From Margaritifera margaritifera (lineage: Eukaryota; Mollusca; Bivalvia; Unionida; Margaritiferidae): a stretch of DNA of 64,000 nucleotides. Of the stretch, positions 1-10,290 are shown piece by piece. The stretch is taken from the NCBI GenBank assembly GCA_029931535.1, contig JAQPZY010001501.1, positions 2,399,001-2,463,000 on the forward strand, given 5' to 3'. The position numbers and the translations under genes were made by a program. The notes beneath the pieces are model-generated. The model did not search any database. It was not told the origin of the DNA and saw nothing but the letters and a program-made list of their open reading frames with translations. Every line of letters starts with the position of its first letter. The first letter of the stretch is position 1.

Positions 1-208
1 AACATTGATGTAATACACCATTAAACACCGTTGCCCATCGGGGAAGAGCATTGAAAAAATGAAGGCTTAAAATGAACCAATATGTAATTAAATTGTGGGA
101 GCTTGGGCTCGCTTAAGGTTTAAAGTATGATTCGTACCCCCCCCCCCAAGCTGAATTTAGACGACAACATTTGAAAATTATTAAACGATCAGTTATCTCC
201 CATTATAG
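1..208 (+). other. Intron of peroxidase copy 1, truncated at window edge
   Basis: This is intron upstream of the first visible exon of peroxidase copy 1 and ends in the acceptor CATTATAG. It matches about 59490-59826 in front of the equivalent exon of copy 2, including a poly-C run near 141. Copy 2 has roughly 165 extra bases where copy 1 jumps directly to GAAGGCTTAAAATGAACC. The 5' exons of copy 1 must lie before the window. Confidence 0.7.
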
Positions 209-385
209 TTGATCAGCCGAGGCAAACCAGCCTGTTCGGAGGACTTCTCCCCCTGGCGCGAAGGATTAGCTCGCAGTTCCATCAACCGAGTAACATTGGT
301 GACTTAATGACAGACCTCAGTCACATGACCATGGAATTCGGACAGTTTTTGAGTCATGATATTCAGCGAAATGCTTTGTCTACAG
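209..385 (+). CDS. Peroxidase copy 1, distal-histidine exon
   Basis: The exon enters with two bases and leaves with one base of a codon. It encodes the stretch through PLARRISSQFH and the distal haem motif EFGQFLSHDIQRN. Gln and His of the Q-x-x-x-H pair are present, as is the Asp after the His that helps bind calcium. The residue before the His is Ser where myeloperoxidase, lactoperoxidase and peroxidasin have the haem-linking Asp. The donor GTATTA is the first unit of an ATT microsatellite. Confidence 0.93.
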
Positions 386-423
<38 letters not shown>

Positions 424-746
424 TTCACCTCACAGGTTAAAGTTGCTGCAATGCAGTACATATAATGAATTGTAATGACAGAGAACCACTCAAACTACTT
501 CAGTGCAAGTCGTTAAATTCAGGAAGAACGATAATCTGTGAACATCTGCAATAGACTACAAGATGCTGTCTGACAACTGGAGATTGTTATTAATACATAT
601 TATATATTACTAACAAATCATTTCGTAAGGTCGTCATTTTGTAAAACATTCATTTTCAATCTAGATGCTCGTAAAATAAAGGTAATACGTTTGTTGGAGT
701 TGTTCATTTTATAATGAAATGCTAAGTGTAATGTTCTCCCTTATCT

Positions 747-820
<74 letters not shown>

Positions 821-1788
821 ACGTTAGTCTCTCGGTTTGTTTGGTTTCTATAGTATGTTTATAGTCAGATACTGTTGTGTGTTATAAAGTTTTTTCTCTT
901 CAGAAAACGGGTTATAACAAGAGTTCAAGATCCTTTCGTTAAGCTACGTTTGCGCAAGTTTTGACACAAAACAAAGACTTCATGTTGACCTTTCTCTAAC
1001 ACTCAGTTTAATGAAATGGTAGGCTTCATGTTGGCCTTTCTATAACTCTCAGTTTAATGAATGGTAGGCTTCATATTTTGCTGCAAACATTGGACATATT
1101 TTATTTCTTTACGTCATTTTTTTAAAAATAGGTTACGAAGGATCCAACATTGACTGTTGCCGATCTGACCAACCGTCAAGGTAATAAATCATGTTGTTTA
1201 TTCTTTTTGCCTTTTTTTAAATAAATTTATTGAGCATTTTTCAATGCTGTACGAAATTTAGGCTACCTTTCAAATCCATTTGTATAACAAAATCCTGAGA
1301 AAAATCAAAACGTGAGAGATTTATGCTATTTTCTCTCATCTGACATAACTGATAGACATTACAGTCCAAACTCATCATACAGTCCAAACCTATACGAGTA
1401 AATCTTCCATGTGTATTTTATTGTTTGTACCTTTTATGTTTATGTAACATTTGTACTTAATGTGTTATCTGTACAAACTTGGATTAATATCAGAATCTCC
1501 TCCTCGCTGCATACACACATACACATACCCACATTCACACATGTTTGATTGCTTTCGTACAGTGTTTATTAAAAATGCACGTAATTGCTATGTTTTCTTT
1601 TCCAAGAGAGACAGTTTGCTTTCCTATTGAGATACCCACTGATGACCCCCACTATTCACAGTTCAACAGGACATGCATGAACTTTGTCAGGGCTCTTCCG
1701 ACCCCAAAACTTGATTGTTCTCTTGGTAAGTCACTATTTAGATACAACCAAGTTTAATTTGTTCCTTGACTTTTAGAATGTATTTACT

Positions 1789-1848
<60 letters not shown>

Positions 1849-3257
1849 CCTTAAGGTTCAAAGAGGACATATTCCGCGGTAAATGCATACATATTAAACC
1901 ATACATCTTTATAAAATGCCTGGTCTGACTTTGTTCAAGTGAGACTGAAAAAATGTTGCCATATACTCTGTGCAGTGGTAAAAACCAATAGAGGACTACA
2001 GATCAAGGTTCATCAATACTAATGGAGCGTAGTTGAACTCACGACCACAAGGGTGTGGGTTCGAATCCTATTATCGGACCAGCTTGCTTCAGCTATCGTG
2101 GTGTGTCCTTGGGCAGGGCACTATACTCCTTGGCACTAAATAACCTAGTAGTGTTGCTGTGCCGTAAAACCAAACCAATCACCAACAATAGGCTGCTGAT
2201 TATCATAACCAGTATGGTACAATATTTCAAAATGGCCCACAAATGACGTGTGTGTTTGTGTATTGCTGAGGAATGGTCAAGAATTAGACCTACAGCAAAA
2301 TAGGTTCATACTTAACAACCTTAACCATTCTTGGCGGATTTGTGAATATTACAACCGATCATGAAACAAGTAGAAAGGAAAGAAAAGTCGAAACAATGAC
2401 TCTTATTATTGATTTAATGTTGTCTTACTTCTTGCTTACATAATTATTCTTTTCACACAGGTCAAAGACAGCAATTGAATCAAAATACTCATTACATCGA
2501 CGGGTCCCAAATCTACGGGTCAGACGCACAGACAAGCAATTCCCTAAGAGCATTCACTGGAGGTAAATACTACTTCTACAACTACTTCTACTACTATTAA
2601 TAATAATAATAATAATTTCAGTTGATATTGAATATTTACAAAATGCTTGCTTTATTTGTCTTATTTCCATGCAAAAAAGCTGTAATTGCTGAGTATAGTC
2701 ATGTTACGTACGAACAAGATTAGATCACCAGATCCATAAATTGATTAAACCGGCTCTGTACTTTGGATCTATAATTAATTTAGGAGTATTCCATTTAATG
2801 CTCTTTTAAATCCAAGAGACATTAGATGCTCTCTTGGCCATTCAATAATAAATAACTTCTTTGCTTTTACGTGTATTAATCAGCGTTACACGATGTACTT
2901 AACAGTGCTAAGCGAAGTAAAAAAAATTCAAGCTTCTCTGAAAAGCTTAGATTTTCTTGTGCTTCACTCCAGAAGATGCTAGCAGTCTTTATTTATGTTC
3001 AGGTAAACTTCAAACTGGAGCGGATCCGAACATTCCAAATCTGCTGCCAAAGGACATAAATAACAACGCAAATTGCATTCTGCCCCTGGCCAACCCCAAT
3101 GTCAAGTGCTTCTTAGCTGGTAAATATAATTTCTTTATCTATCTATCTGTCTGTCTCTCTTTCTATCTATCTATCTATCTATCTGTCTATCTGTCTGTCT
3201 GTATGTCTCTGTCTGTCTGTCTGTATGTCTCTTTATCTATCTATATATCTATGTATG

Positions 3258-3295
<38 letters not shown>

Positions 3296-6200
3296 TCGAT
3301 CTATCTATCTATCTAGTTGGTCGTTCAGTCTATCTATATATATGTCTATCTATCTTGGTATTCTTATATATATGTTAGTCATATAGATGTAGTTCCCAGT
3401 TGGATTTTATCTTTTCAATTAATCACAAAAATGCTTTGCACTACATGAAAATTCGACATACTGTCTTACCAGAGGATCGCCTGATTCCAAAAATGTATGA
3501 GGTTCATGAATAAAACTTTAGATCGGCATTTTAGGGGACGTTCGTGTCAATCAACAACCGGCTCTTATCTCACTCCACACAATCTTCATGAGGGAGCATA
3601 ACAGAATTGCTGCAGGACTTGAAGCTCTGAACAACGGATGGTCGGACCAGATTCTCTATGATGAAACCAGAAAGATCGTTGGTGCCATGCTTCAGCACAT
3701 CACCTACAAAGAGTATCTTCCAGAAATTCTCGGAGACGCCATCATGACTTCTTATGGCTTAAAACCTCTCACAAGCGGGTACTTCAACGGGTACAACAAC
3801 AATGTAAATCCGGCCATTAAGAATGAATTTTCTGCCGCCGCCTTTAGATTTGGGCACAGCATGGTCCACGATTCGCTCAAATACAGCGCCACATCTCACT
3901 TGTTCAAAGATGTCTTTCTCAAGCCTGCTCTAGTGTACGATACGGCTGGAGGAGTTGATAGCATCACCAAAGGTCTCACGGACTCATTTTCTCAAAAGGT
4001 AGGAAACCCTCTATTAACCCTCAAATACGTTTTTCCTTTATATTACTCTGTTGGGTACAAAAGCCAGCTTTAATATCTTTAATTGTTTGTAGACTTTTTC
4101 ATTTTGTGATTCCCATGTTTACATATTAAGGATTTTAAAATAAAAGGACAGAAAAATCATACCGTAACTCACCAGCGGAACAAACAAGATCCGAATGGCA
4201 TTGCTTGCCCTATTTAATTTTGACTAATATATCCGAAAGGTTTCACAACATCCCCTCGAAACATCATTTCAACATTTAGATTGGCTCTTTTGACAACTGC
4301 AAGTACATTTTCCAAGGAGTAAATAAAATGCCCTTTTGGTGAGCGTATAATATATAAAAATAGCGCACGAATATAAATATAAAAGGAACAAATTTTCAAC
4401 TTGTATTCCTTGCAATTTACATGTGTTTAAACACAGAACACACAAGTGGTTGTGTAGCCTGCCATGTATTTTTAAAAGTCACTTGTTCATCGCATGAAAA
4501 CTTTCTGATAGAGAAAGGGACTCCTTAATTACGCCAAAGTACCAATGAATGTTTCTTGAAGCGTAACACAATCAAATATATCTTGAAGCTCAATAATAAT
4601 ACTACAAAAGAATGTACATGTATCTTGAAGCCTGAATGATCAGGATTATACTTCAACAGGTTGATGAGCGCCTAAGCGACCAGATTACCCGACACTTGTT
4701 TGAACGTCAGCCAGGGTTTGGTGGTGACTTGGCTGCCATTAACATACAAAGAGGAAGGGATCACGGCATCCCGTTCTATCTGCTGATCAAGACAATCTGT
4801 AACGTCACCAGCAACGTCCACAATCCCACCGTCTGGAATGCGCTCAACGCTGTCTACCAGTAAGTCATTTTAAAACGAAATCATAATAAAACATAAGCAA
4901 CTTGAAATGTGTGGATTTTTGAATAATGTATTGCTAAACGTTCTTTACTTGTGAGTTGATGATTAACTGTTTGTCGCTTTTGCACTGTATTATATATTCT
5001 TGATTCCATACTTATTTTCGAAGGTCGCTGCTCTGAAACGTTATGAAATTTACACATTACAGGAGTTTTATTGACTCATATAATATGGGAACCCCGTAAT
5101 GTTCTTTATGAGATTGAACAGTTATTTTTGCATCCAAACAAGGCATTGTTCTGTTATAATATTACCTTCAGAGTACTCAAATGTTCGTGATCCAAAATTT
5201 GGCACGATTTGTATCGGGGACAGAGACACGGAAAAGTAAGACATGAATTACTTCCTTTTTATCTTGCGGTGACGCACGTCTATGAGAACCAAAAGTGGTG
5301 AGTGTTGTTTTTGATCTCAGATCTCGATTGGCGTATAAAGCTTATAAAGATAGCCTATAACTGCAGCACATTTGCAATATTTGGGAACACACATATTGAT
5401 GCTGCATCAAAGATGATGTGTCTGGAACAATCTTCTAATCCACTTGGTGGTTTCATCTAACCGAGCAGAATGTATGTATTTTTGGACACAGGTGCTTACT
5501 GCAAATGTCATGGGCTTGAGAAGATACACATACTTTGCGTTGCATACTTTTCTTTTAAATGAAGGCAAACGGATATACAGAAGCACTATACACTCGAATG
5601 ACCGTAAGATCTGAGTTGATATTGTTAGTTTTGCGTCTTTCTAGGACCCAATTTGACATCGACCTGTTCTCTGGAGGAGTTTCTGAGAACCCTGTTCCTG
5701 GAGGCAAGATTGGGCCAACGTTTGCTTGTATCATTGCCAAGCAATTTGAAGCCTTGAAAAAAGGAGACAGATACTACTACGAAAAATCTGGTGACCAAGC
5801 ATTTGCACCTGGTAAGTTTAATCGTGTTAGGAAGACGTTAGTTCTTCGCTTACAATTGTGTTATCACTTTCTGTGCTTAAAAAAGTTTAATAATACTTTG
5901 GAAACAAGTATTGAATTGAATAAAGATCTTGTGTTCTGTGAGCTACCTTTCCATCCAACAACATTCTTAATATCGTCATTAAAAAATGAACTGTATACAG
6001 TTAGCCTGGTATTTTCTCTACCACGAGCTTGATTTGTTCTTAGTACGCATGTAGAGCAGCAGAGGGGACCCTGATATTTTAGACTACCCCTACGTATGTT
6101 ATAACAAAAGACAATTTACAGCATAGTGTAGCCACGTGTCAGCTGATTATGAAAAGCGATGCTAGAGTGGCCATACCCTTGCCGAAATATAAAAAGTTTA

Positions 6201-7212
6201 GCCGTTTCTATGGTAACCATAAGAATAAAAAAAGGCGCAATATTTAACTGTGACAATTTCAACTCATTAGCTTATGTTCAACTATCGATGAATTAATATC
6301 TGTGCAAAGAGTATTTTCTTCGATTTTCATGTATATATGCAAAGGAAGTTTTACGACGACGTAAACAGTTTACTCATAATGCAAGCCTCGAAAGGAGATG
6401 TAGTTTTAACTGTACCATGATGCCATATTGTTTGCAATAATAATATACTTGCAACTAAAACATTTAAGCATTTAAAGGTGGAAAATGTTAAATGTTTTTA
6501 AAAATCTGACCGCTATACTCTGAAATCAAATTTGTGTCTCGTCAGCTGCAATACAATAGACGATAAAGTTTACCAGATCGAAATACCGTTCAATGTCCAA
6601 ACCCTGTGTTTCTATGACTATTTTATGTCAATATTTAACAAAGTTGTGAAAATGATTTCAAAAGCCTAAAGCTATTTACCTGCATGAATATAAAGGGAAC
6701 TCTGACAGTATGTGGTAAGGTTGTTGGTAAGAACTCCATTTTCTGGGGTTCGGGTATCAATTATTGATTGAGTACATATTGGATTGCTACGTGGTACCCT
6801 TACTGACGTTCTTCGCTACTAACATATGGTAGTCGCTATATTTATTACTAAGCGCTGCTGTCAATGAAAAACATGTCACAAGTTCTACCATACAGGTGGA
6901 TGAAATATTAGTAACCGTTTGAGTATGACTTAGTAGAACCGATTGGAATATAAACAGATATTTCTTCCTTATTTCCTTTAGTTTACATATTTTTTTGAAG
7001 TGGACGTTTATGTTCAAACTAATAGATCTAATAATTTCCTTGGAAAAGGAACTTTTAAAAGTATTAGAGACATCCAACTCTGAACGGCTGCAATGACAAA
7101 GTTTTGTTTTAAAGCTTTGCTGATAAAAGCTGGGGACATTTTGTGAAATGTTCTCGAAACAAAGAAAGATTTCAGTGAATGATATGCATTATTTAGTCAG
7201 ATTTCATTTGCA

Positions 7213-7272
<60 letters not shown>

Positions 7273-8204
7273 CAGATGTTTTGACAGAAATCAGTGATGT
7301 GATTAGAACACTAAGATGCATCGGCCCCTTAGGCTACCGAGGTAAAATTCTTCAAGGCAGCTAAAAGTTTCTTGCCTAATTTGGCGAAAAGAGACAGTGA
7401 CTTTGATCTAATAAGCTACATCGTCTTTTGTCATCATTTCCAATATCATCTTAATTCTGTGACTGACGAAGTGCGTTGTTTAGACTTAAATCACTAATAC
7501 TACTTAGTGCTAGTGTCCTCTAGATCCGTTGGATATATTGGAATTTGATATCTAATTAATTTACTTTTGTTTCATTAAGTCTTCATTATTCTCAGTTTTT
7601 GTATTATTTTATTTCTTCTAGCGCAATTAGACGAGATACGAAAAACAACCCTGTCAAAGGTCATCTGCAGAAATACAGGAATAACATCCATCCCGACAAA
7701 AGCCTTCGTTAAAAATACCGGTTCCAGGTATGCATTTCACTTTGACCATGAGTAGTTCATTTCCAAAATGGAAAGAAAACTGCTGAGATGCTAAAGATAA
7801 TCAAAGAAGCCAGCGGAATTTCCTAGCTAAAATATAGTCTTAGACGCTATCAACTACACAGAAAAGACTTGAGAACTTAGCTAGAATATAAATGTATGTG
7901 GTATATAAACCATAGTCGTTCAGTCTTGCTTCACTGTCTTTTTATGCCGATCTAGTGATCGATTTATGTTTACCGACACATCAATATATGGACGACTGTA
8001 TCGTGTCGACACAATCAAGGTAAACTACCTTGCCAAGAGACATATGGCGGCAGACCATGCCTGTTCAGGGCAGGATTCGAACACTCACTAACCTAGTTGC
8101 AAAGCCGGCACTAAGCACTGAGTTCCTTCTCTTAAATATGTTATTGCAATTGTGTACTCGGTATAGTTATGTGTACGAGGAGATAATTTAATCGTATAAT
8201 TGTG

Positions 8205-8292
<88 letters not shown>

Positions 8293-9204
8293 CCTGCATC
8301 ACACAAGATAATACGCGATAATATGAAACGAATGATCAAATGTTACTTGTATAAATAATATTATTATATTATTTATATTTCATATTGTCACGCATCCTCC
8401 TGTAGGAACTGGGGATATAAGTTTCCTATCTGTTTGGTGTAACTTTGTAAATATCGATGCTAACGTCTTTGTACTTTGCTCTCCCTTGGGGAATCCTGTG
8501 TGACTGTGTATTTAGAGGAGAGCTAATTACAGAGTCTACTAGCACCCCTATCATGAATGCCTATATCAATCAGCTCCATCCTTTTTTAGGGATTAGCGCT
8601 TAGTCGATGGGGTATGGTGGCTGGTGCGTGCAGGCAAGGCGATGGGTGCCGCAACTCGAGGATCCGGTTGTTATTCCCAGTAGGGGGACGCATTATAACT
8701 TTTTACATATAAGATAGTACATTTTAAGTTACTGAAACGTTTGTTCTCTAGTTACCACGAAAAAGCAAGATTTCTCAGCCACCAAGTTGCAGAAGATACT
8801 GTTGCCTTGCATTTCTTTTGACAGATATCAATACAAAATAGTGTTGTTCTTATGTTTCTTTTCTCAGCAACCCCATGATGTCCTGCAGCGGTGTCTCTGC
8901 AATCGATTATAACCAGTGGAAGTGCGGCTGGTCTAACTGGGGACCATGGACAATATGTGAGAACTTCATCCAGTTCCGTTTGCGCACATGCAGACAGCAA
9001 AAACCCTGCGCTTCTAATGTCTGTATTGGAAATGCTTTCGAAGTGCAAATGTGTGGTCTTTTCAACAGGGTGGATATACCTAGGATTCAGGTCCTCATCC
9101 AGAGTTTCGAGTTAATACTAGGTGGGCAACAGAAGAATAATGGTGTTGTTGATATAGATACGGCTCAGAATGCATTCCAGACCTTATCAACTCAAAATGT
9201 GTAA
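209..9204 (+). CDS. Secreted animal haem peroxidase, copy 1 (5' truncated, ten exons)
   Basis: This is the catalytic domain of an animal haem peroxidase, an enzyme family that uses H2O2 to oxidise halides or phenols outside the cell or in secretory compartments. Exons placed: 209-385, 1132-1180, 1607-1725, 2461-2562, 3003-3119, 3535-3998, 4660-4859, 5645-5811, 7622-7727 and 8868-9204. Every junction is AG/GT, phases fit, and the sum is 612 codons with the stop. Motifs in order: GQFLSHD (distal Gln and His), CFPIEIP, THYIDGS (calcium loop), DVRVN (catalytic Arg), LHTIFMREHNR, FRFGHS (proximal His), NIQRGRDHG, DIDLFSGG, then a Cys-rich TSR-like tail. Two N-glycosylation sequons (NRT, NVT) fit secretion. 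Odd points: Asp94 (myeloperoxidase numbering) is Ser and Glu242 is Gln, so both covalent haem-ester sites are lost. The signal peptide and N-terminal region lie outside the window. Family assignment is very secure; the substrate is unknown. Confidence 0.93.
387..424 (+). repeat. (ATT)n microsatellite touching a splice donor
   Basis: About 12 ATT units begin at the donor GT of the distal-His exon. The equivalent intron of copy 2 (60004-60052) has a longer tract of the same repeat, so the repeat predates the duplication and has changed length since. Confidence 0.9.
752..816 (+). repeat. (CT)n microsatellite in intron
   Basis: An uninterrupted CT tract. Its flanks (GTAACGTTAGTCTCTCGG) recur, reverse-complemented, near 60430 in copy 2, where the tract is almost absent. 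Confidence 0.9.
975..1070 (+). repeat. Two-copy tandem repeat, about 45 bp
   Basis: A block beginning CTTCATGTTG and ending in AATGGTAGG occurs twice head to tail with a few differences. It is intronic. Confidence 0.75.
1132..1180 (+). CDS. Peroxidase copy 1, short CC-motif exon
   Basis: A 49-base exon with acceptor AAAATAG and donor GTAATA. It encodes GYEGSNIDCCRSDQPS; the paired cysteines followed by a Cys in the next exon are the usual pattern just after the distal-His segment. It starts in phase 1 and ends in phase 2, matching both neighbours. Confidence 0.85.
1607..1725 (+). CDS. Peroxidase copy 1, CFPIEIP exon
   Basis: The exon encodes RETVCFPIEIPTDDP followed by a CMNFVRA segment and ends at the strong donor GTAAGT. 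CFPI-x-IP-x-x-DP is a family signature. NRTC gives an N-glycosylation sequon. Confidence 0.92.
1791..1847 (+). repeat. (AC)n microsatellite in intron
   Basis: About 28 AC units. Confidence 0.95.
2010..2200 (+). repeat. tRNA-derived SINE-like element
   Basis: An RNA polymerase III B box (GGTTCGAATCC, 2058-2068) is followed by a segment reading GTGTCCTTGGGCAGGGCACT, which resembles the conserved central domain shared by many metazoan SINEs. The A box is weak. It lies in the same orientation as the peroxidase gene, in an intron. Boundaries are approximate. Confidence 0.6.
2461..2562 (+). CDS. Peroxidase copy 1, calcium-loop exon
   Basis: The acceptor TTTCACACAG and donor GTAAAT bound an exon encoding NTHYIDGSQIYGSD. 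T-x-Y-x-D-x-S aligns with the calcium-binding loop (Thr168 to Ser174 in myeloperoxidase), so the structural calcium site looks intact. Phase 1 to phase 1. Confidence 0.92.
3003..3119 (+). CDS. Peroxidase copy 1, exon before the catalytic Arg
   Basis: It encodes GKLQTGADPNIPNLLP and ends in NVKCFLAG. The Leu-Pro and Cys-Phe-x-AGD arrangement is typical just before the catalytic Arg. Acceptor TGTTCAG, donor GTAAAT, phase 1 at both ends. Confidence 0.9.
3132..3356 (+). repeat. (TCTA)n/(TCTG)n tetranucleotide repeat
   Basis: An interrupted tetranucleotide array starting about 12 bases after a splice donor. It produces a spurious Leu/Ser/Tyr-rich reading frame downstream of the exon. Confidence 0.9.
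3535..3998 (+). CDS. Peroxidase copy 1, main catalytic exon (Arg and proximal His)
   Basis: The largest exon (464 bases). It opens GDVRVNQQP, where Arg aligns with catalytic Arg239 of myeloperoxidase and the first Gln with haem-linking Glu242. LHTIFMREHNRIA follows, then IVGAMLQHITYKEYLP, and FRFGHS with the proximal His ligand. It ends SFSQK in phase 0 at donor GTAGGA. This covers most of the helical haem cradle. Confidence 0.95.
4660..4859 (+). CDS. Peroxidase copy 1, NIQRGRDHG exon
   Basis: It encodes VDERLSDQITRHLF, then GGDLAAINIQRGRDHGIPFY. Asn and Arg of N-I-Q-R correspond to Asn421 and Arg424 beside the proximal His in myeloperoxidase. CNVTSN supplies a sequon. The true donor splits the last CAG codon (CCA|GTAAGT). 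Confidence 0.94.
5645..5811 (+). CDS. Peroxidase copy 1, DIDLFSGG exon
   Basis: It encodes TQFDIDLFSGGVSENPVPGG and GPTFACIIAKQFEALKKGDR, a standard C-terminal part of the domain. The acceptor TTTCTAG leaves one base to complete the split Gln codon; the donor is GTAAGT. Confidence 0.94.
7217..7271 (+). repeat. (TA)n microsatellite
   Basis: About 27 TA units in the longest intron of copy 1 (5812-7621). I see no further exon in that intron. Confidence 0.95.
7622..7727 (+). CDS. Peroxidase copy 1, QLDEIRK exon
   Basis: It encodes QLDEIRKTTLSKVICRNTGI and ends AFVKNTGS, matching the family pattern QL-x-EIRK-x-(S/T)L followed by ICDN-like residues. Acceptor CTTCTAG, donor GTATGC, phases 1 then 2. 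Confidence 0.9.
7950..8110 (-). repeat. SINE-like fragment, minus strand
   Basis: Read on the minus strand it contains GTGTTCGAATCCTG (B-box-like) followed by TGTCTCTTGGCAAGG, the same order as in the element at 2010-2200. A CA/TA microsatellite lies next to it. Confidence 0.5.
8209..8289 (+). repeat. (CA)n(TA)n compound microsatellite
   Basis: CA repeat to about 8236, then TA to 8289. It marks the point from which copies 1 and 2 are colinear again (8290 onward against 60921 onward), so the deletion in copy 2 ends in or beside this tract. Confidence 0.9.
8868..9204 (+). CDS. Peroxidase copy 1, last exon with TSR-like module
   Basis: The exon completes the peroxidase domain (NPMMSCSG, then DYNQWKCGW) and runs into WSNWGPWTIC, RLRTC and C-x-G, six cysteines in all with closely spaced Trp and a basic R-L-R strand. 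That layout fits a thrombospondin type 1 repeat, though it is short and diverged. About 50 further residues follow without cysteine. Stop TAA at 9202-9204. The equivalent exon in copy 2 keeps every Cys and Trp. Confidence 0.88.
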
Positions 9205-10290
9205 TAAAAATTGGATGTGGTTACAAATGTTGCTTAATGAATAAATCCTATTGTCAATAAGCAAATAGATGTTTAAGGAATAAATCTGATTAGTTAATTG
9301 TGACTCAAAGGACAGTTCACGACTTATACGCATTATATAAAATTATTTCTTATAATGATTGTTCACAGCCTTGTGTAATGGTAAATGTGTAAAAATGAAA
9401 ATGAAAATCAAACCAGTAACGATTTATACAAGAGAGTAGTTTTAAGACTTGTGATAATGCCACCATTGTGCAGTTAATTTTGAAGTACATTATTTGTCTT
9501 TTTATTTGAACTACGTGCAGTTTTCATTCTTTATGTGGTTATGTTAATCTATTGTAAAATGTTTTTCTCCCATTGATCTCACTGTTTAATATTTTCAATT
9601 CATTTTTGTGGTGAGTTACTATGTTTGTTTCTTAAGAAGGAATATACCATTTTTCATGTAAATAGAGGAAGCTTTATATGTTCCAGTAATAAATGTTTGA
9701 AGCATGTGACATAGGATATAATTACATAACTGATATGCAATAAAACAGTATGCTTCAATCTGTGTCAGTTACTATTTTGTTTAGTCATAAAACAAGTGAG
9801 GTCATAGTGTGGTCCCGCGTCGTGGCTCGTTGTTCTTCAATAATTTCTATTTTTACCTTCTTAAATACTACAGAAACAGTTTCATCTAAACTTTGGAGAG
9901 AGCATTTTGGTATAAGGGCCTTCCAAGTTTGCAAAATGACGCCTATCTGCCATTACATATAGCTTTCGTTGCAAAAACTAGGAAAGCCTTTAAGCAACGT
10001 CTCAAAATTGGATCATATTTGACAGAAATTATCCTAGCTTTAAAGTCGTTTTAAGTTATTTACAAATGCTGGCCATCCCCCATCAAATGTAGCCACAATT
10101 ACTACAAATATAAAAAAATAAAACTCGCATAAAACCCGCGAAACATAATTCAAAAAAATTACACTTAAAGCGTTCCGACATAAAGATTTTTTTAGTTTGC
10201 ACAGATGATGCTGAGGAATTATCAAATACGACCTCCTTTTTGTCATATACGACCGCCCTTTACATAATTTGGTCCAATTTTTCTCTTACT
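9205..10290 (+). other. 3' UTR and 3' flank shared with copy 2
   Basis: AATAAA motifs occur at about 9240 and 9279, suitable as polyadenylation signals. The whole stretch aligns with 61694 to about 62830 behind copy 2, so the duplicated block extends at least 1 kb past the stop codon. From about 9900 it enters a degenerate repeat whose units mention ATGATGCTG and ATCCGCCATC-like words. Confidence 0.65.

Noticed and set aside
2041..2110. A tRNA gene, because of GGTTCGAATCC
   Set aside because: No acceptor stem pairing or convincing A box, and it continues into a SINE-like body.
3588..4073. Extending the main catalytic exon to the stop at 4073
   Set aside because: A donor at 3998 joins in phase to the next exon and gives the family sequence; the tail after it matches nothing.
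8752..9048. Minus-strand ORF over the last peroxidase exon
   Set aside because: It is antisense to a clearly coding exon whose frame is conserved in copy 2.
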